Below, piece by piece: positions 1-7,851 of a DNA stretch of 39,910 bases. The translations under genes and the position numbers were made by a program. The notes under the pieces were generated by a model. That model saw nothing but the letters and a program-made list of their open reading frames with translations, was not told where the DNA came from and ran no database searches. The stretch lies in the NCBI GenBank assembly GCA_027592645.1, contig JAQCKI010000004.1, positions 1-39,910 of the forward strand, read 5' to 3'. The DNA is from Chloroflexota bacterium (GTDB lineage Bacteria; Chloroflexota; Dehalococcoidia; UBA2979). Numbering within the stretch: position 1 is the stretch's first letter; the number at the start of each line of letters is the position of its first letter.

Positions 1-179
1 TGGCGGCCACGGCCGGCGGTCTGCGCGGCGGCCACGTACGCGCTGCCAACTGGGCGGCCGGCGGCTGCGCCCGCGCGCGCATCGTCCATCGTGGACCCGG
101 TCTCTTCGAGGTGGACGACCTCGGCGCCGACGGTACGGGTGCGACGCAGAGCGTGATAGCGGGCGAGGTCGAACGGCAT
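1..179 (-). CDS. birA: Biotin--[acetyl-CoA-carboxylase] ligase, N-terminal part (partial)
   Basis: This reading frame starts at an ATG (177-179) and runs off the left edge after 59 codons. It encodes the start of a biotin protein ligase, which makes biotinyl-AMP and transfers biotin to carboxylase carrier domains in the cytoplasm. Visible family marks are the ETGSTMDDAR segment near residues 26-35 and the AAAQTAGRGR segment near 50-59. The second is the start of the biotin/ATP-binding GRGRxGR loop. There is no room for an N-terminal DNA-binding domain, so this looks like a monofunctional (group I) ligase and not a BirA repressor. A GCGGAG stretch lies just upstream as a possible ribosome site. 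A hairpin terminator (240-276) separates it from the mini-gene upstream. Confidence 0.82.
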   Translation of the reverse strand, partial: MPFDLARYHALRRTRTVGAEVVHLEETGSTMDDARAGAAAGRPVGSAYVAAAQTAGRGR

Positions 180-239
180 CGGCGGGCTCCGCAGCGCGGT
201 GATGAAGGCGCTTGCGACACTACCGCGATCAGCCCCCGG

Positions 240-276
240 AAAACGACTGAGGGCGTCGCTTGCGCGACGCCCTCAG
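240..276 (-). terminator. Intrinsic terminator of the 298-366 mini-gene
   Basis: A perfect 13-bp inverted repeat (247-259 with 264-276) closes a TTGC tetraloop. On the minus strand the stem is followed within 3 nt by TTTT (240-243). It lies 22 nt past the stop codon of the small gene at 298-366 and ahead of the biotin ligase start. It should therefore end the short transcript on the minus strand. Confidence 0.75.
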
Positions 277-297
277 CGGATCACTCAGCGGTCGGGG

Positions 298-366
298 CTA
301 GGTTTCGAGCACCTCCTTGAAGATGCGCGACCCCTGAATCTGGTGACCATGACTATCATCAGCCAC
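298..366 (-). CDS. Unknown 22-residue peptide gene with its own promoter and terminator
   Basis: I do not recognise this peptide. It starts MADDSHGHQ, ends FKEVLET, and is polar with no membrane segment or cysteine. I chose the GTG at 364-366 because the Shine-Dalgarno core GGAGGTGA (372-379) is 5 nt upstream. The ATG at 370-372 overlaps that core and would add two residues. The ribosome site AAGGGAGGTGA differs from the ideal anti-SD complement at one main position, making it one of the best in the window. A consensus-like promoter (393-421) and a terminator (240-276) bound the gene, giving a transcript of about 145 nt. The unit could instead be a small RNA, but the SD placement argues for translation. 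Function is unknown. Confidence 0.5.
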   Translation of the reverse strand: MADDSHGHQIQGSRIFKEVLET

Positions 367-392
367 GAGCATCACCTCCCTTCCTGCCGCCG

Positions 393-421
393 AAGGTAGA
401 GAAGTGAAGATCACTTGTCAA
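393..421 (-). promoter_or_regulatory. Sigma70-type promoter of the mini-gene, with operator-like palindrome in the spacer
   Basis: On the minus strand a perfect -35 TTGACA (416-421) is separated by exactly 17 bp from a -10 TACCTT (393-398). The spacer carries a perfect inverted repeat, AAGTGA-TCT-TCACTT, at 402-416. Just upstream of the -35 (426-440) is a second imperfect palindrome centred on TGATCA. A dimeric regulator binding the spacer palindrome would block RNA polymerase. Confidence 0.7.
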
Positions 422-486
422 CAGGTAGTGATCAGTAACTTCATCAGATTGTTGCAGACACGTTACGGGCGGCTCCCGGTGCCCCG

Positions 487-1842
487 TTATGTCCCGGTCA
501 CTGCCCGCACGGCCGCCCGCGTGGCGTCCACGATCTGCCCGATCTCCGAGGCGTTCACGACCAGCGGCGGCGCGAAGACCACGTGGTCCGCGACGATGCG
601 CGTGATCACCCCGCCCTCCTCGCGCATGTGACGCTGGACGCGGATCGCCGTCTGGGCGCTCGGCTCAAACGTCTCGCCGGTCGTCGCGTCTTTCACCAGC
701 GAGAAGCCCGCCATCAGCCCCAGGTGCCGCAGCTTCGCCACGTTCGGGTGCCCCTCGAGCGCGCCCCGCAGGCCGTCGGCCAGCACTTCGCCCATGACGG
801 CCGCGTTCTCGACCAGACGCTCGTCCTCCATGATCTGCAGGTTGCGGAGGCCCACCGCCGCCGCCGTGGGGTGGCCGCTGTTGGTGTAGGCGTGCATGAA
901 GCGCGCGTCCGTCGGCGCCTGCTTCAACGCCTCGAAGATCTCGGCGGAGACGATGAAGGCGCCCATCGGCACGTAGCCGGAGGTGATCGCCTTCGCGATG
1001 CTTAGGATGTCCGGCTGCACGCCCCAGTGCTCCAGCGCGAACCAGCGCCCGGTACGACCGAAGCCCGTGATCACCTCGTCGGCGATCATCAGCACCTCGT
1101 AGCGGTCGCAGATCTCGCGCAGGCGCGGGAAGTAGTCATCGGACGGCGTCCAGACGCCGCCGGCGCCCTTCACGGGCTCGACGATGATCGCCGCCACGGT
1201 GTCCGGATCCTCGCGCAGGATCGCCTGCTCCATCCAGCAGGCGCACTCCCCGTCCGAGTTCGGCGTGCAGTCGCACTCCAGGTTGTCGGGCTTCTTCGTG
1301 TGGCTGATCTCGGGAGCCAGCGGGCCGAAGTACTTCCAGAACGCCGGCAGGCCGGTCATGGCGGACGCTGCCAGCGTGCCGCCGTGGTACGACCGCTCGC
1401 GCGAGATCAGCTTCACCTTGCCCGGGCGGCCCTGCAGGTTCCAGTAGAACCGCGCCGCCTTTAGCGCACCCTCGTTGGACTCCGACCCGGAGTTCGTGAA
1501 GAACACGCCCTGCATGTTGTCGTAGGCGAGATCGATCACCTTTGAGGCGAGGCGGATCGCCGGGACGTTGCTGAACCCCACGTAGTTGTTGGTGAACGCG
1601 ACCTTCCGCATCTGTTCGGCGGCGGCGTCCGCGAGTTCACCCCGGCCGTGCCCCACGGCCACGTTCCACAGCGAGGCGAGGGCATCGATGTAGCGCTTGC
1701 CCTGCACATCCACCAGCCACACGCCCTGGCCGTGGTCGAATACGACCGGGCGCTCGTGGTCGGGCGCGTAGTACTGAGGGTGAAGCAGGTGCGTCTGATC
1801 CTCGCGTGCCAGCGCTTCGTAGGTGTCGAGGTCGAGAGTCAT
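487..1842 (-). CDS. Class III (omega) aminotransferase, PLP-dependent
   Basis: The 451-residue product matches the length and motif order of class III aminotransferases such as omega-amino acid:pyruvate and diamine transaminases. It carries the PLP phosphate-cup motif NSGSESNEGALKAAR (117-131), the DEV motif (Asp255, cofactor pyridine nitrogen) in ADEVITGFGRTG, and the Schiff-base lysine Lys284 in SIAKAITSGY. It should move an amino group from an amine or omega-amino acid to a keto acid in the cytosol. The exact substrate cannot be read from sequence. An insert at about 186-203 holds Cys190, Cys192, Cys200 and Cys202 (CxC-x7-CxC). The ATG is preceded by GGAGGAGG at good spacing and a TACACT -10-like box. 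It is followed by the mini-gene promoter, so it is probably monocistronic. Confidence 0.9.
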   Translation of the reverse strand: MTLDLDTYEALAREDQTHLLHPQYYAPDHERPVVFDHGQGVWLVDVQGKRYIDALASLWNVAVGHGRGELADAAAEQMRKVAFTNNYVGFSNVPAIRLASKVIDLAYDNMQGVFFTNSGSESNEGALKAARFYWNLQGRPGKVKLISRERSYHGGTLAASAMTGLPAFWKYFGPLAPEISHTKKPDNLECDCTPNSDGECACWMEQAILREDPDTVAAIIVEPVKGAGGVWTPSDDYFPRLREICDRYEVLMIADEVITGFGRTGRWFALEHWGVQPDILSIAKAITSGYVPMGAFIVSAEIFEALKQAPTDARFMHAYTNSGHPTAAAVGLRNLQIMEDERLVENAAVMGEVLADGLRGALEGHPNVAKLRHLGLMAGFSLVKDATTGETFEPSAQTAIRVQRHMREEGGVITRIVADHVVFAPPLVVNASEIGQIVDATRAAVRAVTGT

Positions 1843-2059
1843 GCCGGGCCTCCTCCGCGAGGGCCAGTGTATGTCGGGGCGCGGAGGCGTTCAGCGGACA
1901 GGTCCCGTCCCCGGGGGACTTTCACGTTGCCGGTAACGTCATTCGGTAGCCTACTGGACGAAGCATCGTGCGAGCGCGATGTCTCTTGCCCCGCCCCCGA
2001 CGTCGGACGGTGCCGACGCAACCTGGACGAGGCCCACTGGAACGCCAGAGGGAGGTCCG

Positions 2060-3330
2060 ATGGACGGGGCGGCGCGTTCCCCATCGTCCGAGGAGTCACC
2101 ACACCCGGAGCCGCGACCGGGCGGCCTCCACGCGTTCCATTCGCTCCGGTCGCCCAACTACCGACTGGTCTGGTTCGGGACGCTGTTCTCCTCGTCCGGG
2201 CAGTGGATCCAGCAGGTCACCCTCGGCTGGCTCGCCTACGAGATGACCGGATCCGCGCTCATGCTGGGGGTCGTCAATGGCGTGCGCGCGCTGCCCCTGC
2301 TCTTCCTGGGGCCGCTGGGCGGCGTGGCGGCCGATCAGTTCGACCGTCGCCGCCTGCTGCTGGTCTCCCAGTGGCTCCTCATTGCCATCGCGCTGGGATT
2401 CGCGACGCTGGTGCTCCTCGGCCACGTGGAGGTCTGGCACCTCGTGGTCTTCAATTTCCTCTCCGGCATCGGCTGGGCGATCAACACCCCGGTGCGCCAG
2501 ACACTGGTCTCACAGATCGTGCCGCGTGAGGAGTTGATGAATGCGCTGGCGCTGAACGCCGCCGGATTCAACGCCACGCGGATCGCCGGGCCCGCGCTTG
2601 CCGGACTGATGATCGCCACCTTTGGGCCGGCGGAGAACTTCTACCTCCAGGCGGCCACCTACCTCATCGTCGTGGTGCTGTTCACCCAACTGCGGCTCGG
2701 CCCGCGGACCAGGGCGACCTCGGTCAATATCGGCGCGGGGTTCACCGATGGTGTCCGCTACGTGATGCGGCATCCGACGCTGCGGACACAACTGGCGCTC
2801 GTGCTCCTACCGGTGCTGCTGGCGTGCCGTACACGGCGCTCCTCCCCGTCCTCGCACGGGACACGCTGGGTCGCGGTGCCGGCAGCCTGGGGCTCATGGT
2901 CGCGGCGCCGGGGGGCGGCGCGGTCATCGCGACGATGGTGATCGCCTCGCTCACTGCGATGCGAAGGAAGGGGCTGGTGCTGCTTGCTGCGGTGTTCTGC
3001 CTGGGCGTCTCGCTCGCACTGATCGCGCTGACGCACTCATTCCCGCTGACGATCGCGCTCCTCGTGGTCGCTGGCGGTGCACAGATGACGTACACCACAA
3101 TGAATCAGACAGTGCTGCAACTCACGACACCGCCCGAGTATCGAGGCCGGGTGCTGGGAATCTACATGCTGAACCAGGGGATCTTCCCGCTGGGCAGCGT
3201 CCTGGTCGGACTGCTCACCGACCTGACCGATGTCCACGTGGCGTTCGCGGTGATGGGCTGCACCGTGGCTCTGATCGCCGCCGCCTTCACCTGGCGCGCG
3301 ACGCGCCTGCGGGACCTGGTCGTGTCATAG
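2060..3330 (+). pseudogene. MFS exporter (EntS/DHA3-like) interrupted by a one-base frameshift
   Basis: Two overlapping frames together give a full-length (about 423 residues) major facilitator transporter of the MFS_3/enterobactin-exporter type. The first half has SGQWIQQVTLGWLAYEMTGS and the loop motif GGVAADQFDRRR between helices 2 and 3. Its frame holds up to the CTG codon at 2819-2821. The second half resumes at GTG 2824 as VPYTALLPVLARD and carries the last transmembrane helices to a TAG at 3330. Restoring one G in the GGC at 2821-2823 rejoins them as LLG-VPYTALL. I chose ATG 2060 because GGGAGG lies just upstream; an in-frame ATG at 1979 has no such site. It may be a recent pseudogene or a sequencing error. 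The missing-base position is clear; the cause is not. Confidence 0.85.
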
Positions 3331-3345
3331 GAAAGCCGCAGGGCT

Positions 3346-4890
3346 CTAAATCGGTGGCCCGCCGAAGCGCTCCGCGATCAGTTCGCGCGCAGTCTCCCGG
3401 TCGTCCCACGGGCGGGGGCCATCGGCGTACTCGATGGTCGACTCGTGGCCCTTGCCGGCGAGCAGCACGAGGTCGGCGGGCTGCGCGAGGTTCAGTGCGC
3501 GCGCGATTGCCGCGCGACGGTCGGGGATGCGCTCGAAGTGCTCCCCCTCCACCGCCCCGGCCGCGAGCATCGCGCGGGCGATGTCATCGATGATCGCGTC
3601 GCTCGGCTCGGAGCGCGGGTCCTCGTCGGTCAGTACGGCGTAGTCCACTACGCGCGCGGCGACGCCGCCGAGGCCGGTGCGCCGCTCCATGCCGCGCTCC
3701 CCGGCGCAGCCGAAGACCACGATGACGCGACCCTCGACGGCAGGTCGCACCGTCTCCACGACCTTGGCGAGCGCGTCCGCGGTGTGGGCGTAGTCCACGA
3801 TCACGGTGAACGGCGCGCCATCGATCCGCTGCATGCGGCCCGGGACGCCCTCGCACGCGGCGATGCCGGCGGCGGCCTGCATTGCGTTCAGGCCGAGCGC
3901 TGCGGCGGCGGTCACGGCCGCCGCGGCGTTCGCAACGTTGAAGCGGCCGGGGAGCCGGATCGAGGCCTCCAGCGACTCCTCGCCGGTGCTGAGGGCGAAC
4001 GTGGAGCCATCCGGCCACTGCATCAGGTCCTCGACGGTGACATCCGCCTCGTCGTCATCGAGCGCGTACGTCACCACGCGCGCCCTCGTGCGGCTCGCCA
4101 TGTAGTGCCAGGCGGGGTCATCGCGATTCAGCACGGCGGTGCCGCGCCGCTTCTTGCCGCGATCGGTGGCATCGAGCAGTTCGAACAGCCGCCCCTTCGC
4201 CGCGCGGTACTTTTGCAGGTCGCCGTGGAAGTCCAGGTGGTCGGGTGTCAGGTTCGTGAAGACGGCGACATCGAGCGCGCAGTGATCCAGCCGGTGCAGG
4301 TCGAGTCCGATCGAGGTCGCCTCCACCACGGCGTGCGTGCAGCCCTCCGCCAGCATCTCTGCCAGCATCCGCTGCACCACCGGCGCCTCCTGCGAGGTCA
4401 GCCGGGTGGGGTTCGGCAGCACGCGGTCGGCGATCTTCGATTCGATGGTGGTAAGCAGGCCCGTCTTCAGGCCGCACGCCGAGAGCGCCGCGTGCAGCAG
4501 GAAGGAGGTCGTGGACTTCCCGTCCGTGCCGGTGACGCCGATCATCTTCAGCGACCGCGCCGGGTAGCCCTCGTGCGCGGCGGCGGCGGAGGCCATCACG
4601 GCGCGCGGGGTGGCGACCTCCACCACCGGGACGCCGAGGCCCTGCAGCGCGCCACCTCGGCCGGCCTCCGCGATCAGCGCGACCGCGCCCGACCGCACCG
4701 CCTGCGACGCGAAGTCATGGCCGTCGGCGCGCTCACCGGAGATGCAGACGAAGAGGTCGCCCGGGGTCACATCGCGCGAATCGAACTGCACCGCGCGAAT
4801 CGCGGGCAGCGAGGCGCGGTCGACGCCCTCGGGGAGGCCATCGCGCCAGTCGCCTCGGGCGGCGGGGGTCGGGGCGGAGTCGGTATCCAT
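3346..4890 (-). CDS. murE: UDP-N-acetylmuramoyl-tripeptide synthetase (MurE-type Mur ligase)
   Basis: This 514-residue enzyme adds the third amino acid to UDP-MurNAc-L-Ala-D-Glu during peptidoglycan synthesis in the cytoplasm. It has the N-terminal UMP-binding domain with FDSRDVTPGDLFV, the ATP loop GVTGTDGKST (118-127), the carbamylated-lysine region YRAAKGR (Lys about 232) and the C-terminal ligase domain with FGCAGERG. The amino-acid selectivity motif reads DEDPR (422-426), where diaminopimelate enzymes usually have DNPR. The substrate could therefore be meso-DAP, ornithine or lysine. I chose ATG 4890: it has no SD, but a TAGCAT -10-like box sits 8 nt upstream, suggesting a leaderless mRNA. 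It converges on the MFS gene with a 15-nt gap. Its presence shows that the organism makes peptidoglycan. Confidence 0.92.
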   Translation of the reverse strand: MDTDSAPTPAARGDWRDGLPEGVDRASLPAIRAVQFDSRDVTPGDLFVCISGERADGHDFASQAVRSGAVALIAEAGRGGALQGLGVPVVEVATPRAVMASAAAAHEGYPARSLKMIGVTGTDGKSTTSFLLHAALSACGLKTGLLTTIESKIADRVLPNPTRLTSQEAPVVQRMLAEMLAEGCTHAVVEATSIGLDLHRLDHCALDVAVFTNLTPDHLDFHGDLQKYRAAKGRLFELLDATDRGKKRRGTAVLNRDDPAWHYMASRTRARVVTYALDDDEADVTVEDLMQWPDGSTFALSTGEESLEASIRLPGRFNVANAAAAVTAAAALGLNAMQAAAGIAACEGVPGRMQRIDGAPFTVIVDYAHTADALAKVVETVRPAVEGRVIVVFGCAGERGMERRTGLGGVAARVVDYAVLTDEDPRSEPSDAIIDDIARAMLAAGAVEGEHFERIPDRRAAIARALNLAQPADLVLLAGKGHESTIEYADGPRPWDDRETARELIAERFGGPPI

Positions 4891-5015
4891 AGGATTCGAT
4901 GCTACCGCCCGGCCCCCGCGGCGTCGTGGTAGACGGGCGGCGGCGGGGGCACTGTAGAATCTCCAGCGCACCTCAAGAGGCAGCGGCCCGACCGGGCCGG
5001 CCGAATGGAGACTCC

Positions 5016-5438
5016 GTGGCGATTGAACTGAGCGACGAGTTCAAGCAGGCGATCAACAACGCCTTTACTGATGGCTGCCCGATCATCTGGGCGAGTACCG
5101 ACGCGGGCGGCCAGGCCTCCCTGAACTTCTTCGGCACCACCCAGGCGTACAGCAACCACGAACTGGCGATCTGGATGCGGACGCCGGATCGCGGATTCCT
5201 GCAGCGCATCGCCGGCAACCCGCAGGTCGCGATGATGTACCGCAACCCGGAGACCCGCATGGCCTTCCAGATCCACGGCGAGGCGCGCCACGCGGATGAC
5301 GAGGCCGTCAAGACCACCGTCTACGACAACTCGCCGGAGGCCGAGCGCAAGCAGGATCCGGACCGCCTGGGTACCGCCGTGGTGATCGATGTCACCCGCA
5401 TCGTGCAGCGCGGCCAGGTGGTGCAGTCGCGCGACTGA
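5016..5438 (+). CDS. Pyridoxamine 5'-phosphate oxidase-family flavin-binding protein
   Basis: The 140-residue product has the split-barrel layout of the PPOX family: an N-terminal strand pair (CPIIWASTDAGGQASLNFFG), the FLQRIAGNPQVAMMYRNPETRMAFQIHGEAR segment in which the family binds FMN or F420 phosphate, and a C-terminal strand ending ...RIVQRGQVVQSRD. The family covers FMN- and F420-dependent reductases and heme-degradation relatives, so the substrate is not predictable. GTG 5016 is chosen because GGAG (5007-5010) lies 5 nt upstream. A TAGAAT -10-like box at 4955-4960 gives a short leader, divergent from murE. A small inverted repeat (CTGAC/GTCAG) spans the stop codon and may slow transcription before the facing rnpB gene. 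Confidence 0.82.
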   Translation: MAIELSDEFKQAINNAFTDGCPIIWASTDAGGQASLNFFGTTQAYSNHELAIWMRTPDRGFLQRIAGNPQVAMMYRNPETRMAFQIHGEARHADDEAVKTTVYDNSPEAERKQDPDRLGTAVVIDVTRIVQRGQVVQSRD

Positions 5439-5466
5439 CGGACGTCAGCCGGTGGAGGAGTTGGGC

Positions 5467-5844
5467 GCCAGGGGGCCTGTAAGCCGGATTCTGTACCGCG
5501 TCCCGAGCCCAGCCGGGACGCGGCGACGGCCATCCATCTAGGACGGCGGTTGCCCGCCGCCTCCAGCAGCCTACCCGGGGACAGGACGGGCCGCCCGTAT
5601 GTCCCCCTATTTGGCCTTGCTCCGGGTGGGGTTTGCACGGCCGCCGTGTTGCCACGACGCCGGTGCGCTCTTACCGCACCATTTCACCCTTGCCGGGTCG
5701 CCCGAAGGCCCCCGGCGGTATGTTTCTGTTGCACTTTCCGTCGGCTTACGCCGCCCGGCCATTAACCGGCACCCTGCCCTGCGGAGTCCGGACTTTCCTC
5801 CCGCCCTTCCGAAGAAGGACCGGCGACCGTCCAGCCCCCTGGCT
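5467..5844 (-). ncRNA. rnpB: RNase P RNA (bacterial type A)
   Basis: The minus strand carries all the universal RNase P RNA blocks in order. These are GAGGAAAGTCCGGACTCC near the 5' end, AGAAACATACCGCC, GGGTGAAATGGTGCGGTAAG, AGATGGATGGCCG, and ACAGAATCCGGCTTACAGG at the 3' end. The P1 helix is formed by GCCAGGGGGC (5834-5843) and its complement at 5468-5477, fixing both ends to within a few bases. The length of about 378 nt and block spacing fit the ancestral (A) type. It is the catalytic RNA that trims the 5' leader of tRNA precursors. The recombinase-like gene lies 47 nt upstream on the same strand, but rnpB has its own -10 box. Confidence 0.96.
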
Positions 5845-5850
5845 GCTTCG

Positions 5851-5856
5851 AGTCTA
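5851..5856 (-). promoter_or_regulatory. -10 box of rnpB
   Basis: TAGACT on the minus strand ends 7 nt before the predicted first base of the P1 helix of RNase P RNA, where a start site should be. No good -35 is visible. The same hexamer stands just before the recombinase-like gene (7229-7234). Confidence 0.5.
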
Positions 5857-5890
5857 CCCCGCGCGTCCCCCACCGTCCGAGGGTGTTCGC

Positions 5891-7222
5891 CTACGCTCGG
5901 CGGCGCGTGACCCGCACGGCATCCTCTGTCACCGTGATCTCCGCCACGGCGGCGCGCAGCAGGTCTCGGCGCGTGGCGAAGTCGAGCGACTCCCATTCCG
6001 CGACCAGCCGCCCACGCGCCTCCGCCGCGTCCGGGCCTGGCACCGACAGGTCGGCCCGTTCCGCCTCCAGCAGTGAGGACGCCGACGCCCCGACGCGTCG
6101 CACGAGTTCGGGCCACGCCCACTCGCCGCTCTCCCAGCGCTCCAGCATCCGCGCCACGCGACGCTCGGCGCGGTCGCGTCGGGCCTCCAGGTCGTCCTCG
6201 GGGGGCACCTCGGTGCGGGCGGCGACCGGGTACGGGTCGGTGGCACGGATCAGCTCGCCACGCACCAGCGCCTCGAGTTCGTCCGCTCGGCGGCTGCGGT
6301 AGCGACACCGGCCCTGGTTCTCGGCAGACTCACAGCGGTACAGCACCACCTCGCCGGCGCCGCCGGGGCGGCGCGCACCGATCATCCGGTTCCCGCAGTG
6401 CCCGCAGCGCACGAGGCCGGCGAGCAGGTACGGCCGCCGCTCCTGAATGCGCGAGGAGGTGCGCCGGGCATCCAGCCGCCGCTGCGCCTCCTGGAATCGC
6501 GCCGCGGGCACCAGCGCCACGTGCGCCTTCGGCACCGCGATGCCGAGGCGGCGGTAGAGGCCGGTGTAGACCGGGTTGCGGAGCACCGTGCGCACGCTGC
6601 TCGTGCTCCACGGCGCGCCCCGACGGGTCTTGATGCCGTCGCGGTTCAGTTGGGCGGCGATCCGCCGGATGCCCTCGCCCTCGTCGAGGTAGAGCGCAAA
6701 CATCCGCTCGACCACGCGCGCCTCGCGCGGGAGCGGCTCCAGTGAGCGGCCCTCCACCGCATAGCCGTACGGCGGCCGGCCGAGCACCTCCGCACGCAGT
6801 GCCCGGCGGCGCATGCCGTCGCGAGCACGCTCACGGCGGCGCTCCGGGTCGGGGCGCTTCGCCCAGGCCTCGGCGAGCGCGACGGCTGGCGTGCGGCCAT
6901 CGGCGAAGATGACCCGAGCGCCGGCGAACTCCAACGCCAGCAGCCGCCACGCCTGCTCCACCACCGTCTCGCTGAGCACCGCGAGGGTGGCGAGCAGCAC
7001 GGTCGCGCCCTCGGCGACCTCGATGCGCTCGACGAGCGCGGCGAACGCGGCTCGGCTGTCCGGCGAGGCCTCCACGAACCACCGAGGGACAGCCAGCCCC
7101 TCGCCCTGGGCGCAGGCGGCGACCGCGCGCCGCTGAATGGCGACCTCCAGGGGCATACTGCCGGGCGGCAACGGGCGGACGTAGGCCAGGACGGGCCGGC
7201 CAGAGGCTGCGAGATCGGACAT
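5891..7222 (-). CDS. Serine recombinase-like protein lacking catalytic residues
   Basis: This 443-residue protein has the large serine recombinase layout: an N-terminal resolvase-like domain (about 10-110), a Recombinase domain (about 145-240, with GRPPYGYAVEG and NPVYTGLYRR), a zinc ribbon (CGHC 273-276, with Cys297 and Cys306) and a C-terminal coiled region. The resolvase domain is degenerate. The family YxRxS start reads YVRPL, so the nucleophilic serine is Leu18. The DRLxR helix motif reads AVLSE (81-85), losing its Asp and both Arg. Arg16 is kept. It should therefore not cut DNA and may act as a DNA-binding protein. An AGACTG-rich -10 box (TAGACT, 7229-7234) sits 6 nt before the ATG, so the mRNA may be leaderless. 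It precedes rnpB on the same strand. No att sites or cargo were seen. Confidence 0.8.
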   Translation of the reverse strand: MSDLAASGRPVLAYVRPLPPGSMPLEVAIQRRAVAACAQGEGLAVPRWFVEASPDSRAAFAALVERIEVAEGATVLLATLAVLSETVVEQAWRLLALEFAGARVIFADGRTPAVALAEAWAKRPDPERRRERARDGMRRRALRAEVLGRPPYGYAVEGRSLEPLPREARVVERMFALYLDEGEGIRRIAAQLNRDGIKTRRGAPWSTSSVRTVLRNPVYTGLYRRLGIAVPKAHVALVPAARFQEAQRRLDARRTSSRIQERRPYLLAGLVRCGHCGNRMIGARRPGGAGEVVLYRCESAENQGRCRYRSRRADELEALVRGELIRATDPYPVAARTEVPPEDDLEARRDRAERRVARMLERWESGEWAWPELVRRVGASASSLLEAERADLSVPGPDAAEARGRLVAEWESLDFATRRDLLRAAVAEITVTEDAVRVTRRRA

Positions 7223-7299
7223 GGAGACAGTCTAGGTTCGCCCGGCCGCGCCCGCGCCCGGTGTTACGATGGGTCCACCCGCCGGGGAGGCGGGCCCCC

Positions 7300-7851
7300 G
7301 TGCTGATCAATGTCGCCACGCTGATCCAGGAGCCGGTCGGCCACGCTCGGCGCTACCACGCCGATGGCGAGCGGGTCGCGGTGCCTGACGACGGCTACGT
7401 GCAGGAGATCACCGGCCCGATCCGGCTGATCCGGAGCGAACGCGGCGTCTTGGTCAGCGCGTCGCTCGACCTCGAAGGGGTGGATCTGGTGTGCGCGCGG
7501 TGCCTGGAGCCGTTCCGGGAGCCGCTCCACATCGAGTTTGACGAGGAATATGTCACCAGGCGCGACCCGCTGACGGGCGAGCGCTGGGATGCCGACCAGG
7601 ACGAGTTCCTCATTGACTCGCGCTGGCATCTCGACCTCAGCGAAGCCGTCCGGCAATATGAACAGTCCACGCTCCCAATCCAGCCGCTCTGCCGGCCGGA
7701 TTGCGCGGGACTCTGCCCGACCTGCGGGCACAACTTGAACGAAGGCACGTGCGGATGCGATGCATCCGCCTCGACCGAACCGTGGAGTCCGTTGGCCGGC
7801 CTGGCCGAACGGCTCCGTATGGAGGAATCGCATGGCCCTTCCGAAGCGTAG
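7300..7851 (+). CDS. yceD: DUF177 / YceD-family protein (23S rRNA accumulation protein)
   Basis: The 183-residue product belongs to the YceD (DUF177) family, almost always encoded just before rpmF and linked to 23S rRNA and large-subunit accumulation. It has the family CARCLEPF motif and a C-terminal cysteine cluster CRPDCAGLCPTCGHNLNEGTC, which probably holds a metal. GTG 7300 is chosen because GGGGAGG (7284-7290) lies upstream and the protein begins LINVATLIQEPVGHAR, as in relatives. A TACGAT -10 box at 7265-7270 fits a short leader. It is the first gene of the ribosome/fatty-acid/Tat plus-strand cluster, and its end overlaps rpmF by 20 nt. Confidence 0.85.
   Translation: MLINVATLIQEPVGHARRYHADGERVAVPDDGYVQEITGPIRLIRSERGVLVSASLDLEGVDLVCARCLEPFREPLHIEFDEEYVTRRDPLTGERWDADQDEFLIDSRWHLDLSEAVRQYEQSTLPIQPLCRPDCAGLCPTCGHNLNEGTCGCDASASTEPWSPLAGLAERLRMEESHGPSEA

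Noticed and set aside
2819-2826. Programmed frameshift in the MFS gene
   Set aside because: There is no slippery heptamer or downstream stimulatory structure, and the motif is not known in MFS transporters.
3445-4932. Long open frame (495 codons) on the plus strand opposite murE
   Set aside because: It is antisense to a clear Mur ligase, its protein is Arg/Gly/His-rich without domains, and high-GC codon bias makes such frames common.
5891-7222. Integrated mobile element around the recombinase-like gene
   Set aside because: No cargo genes, no flanking repeats and no composition change were seen, and the recombinase lacks its catalytic residues.
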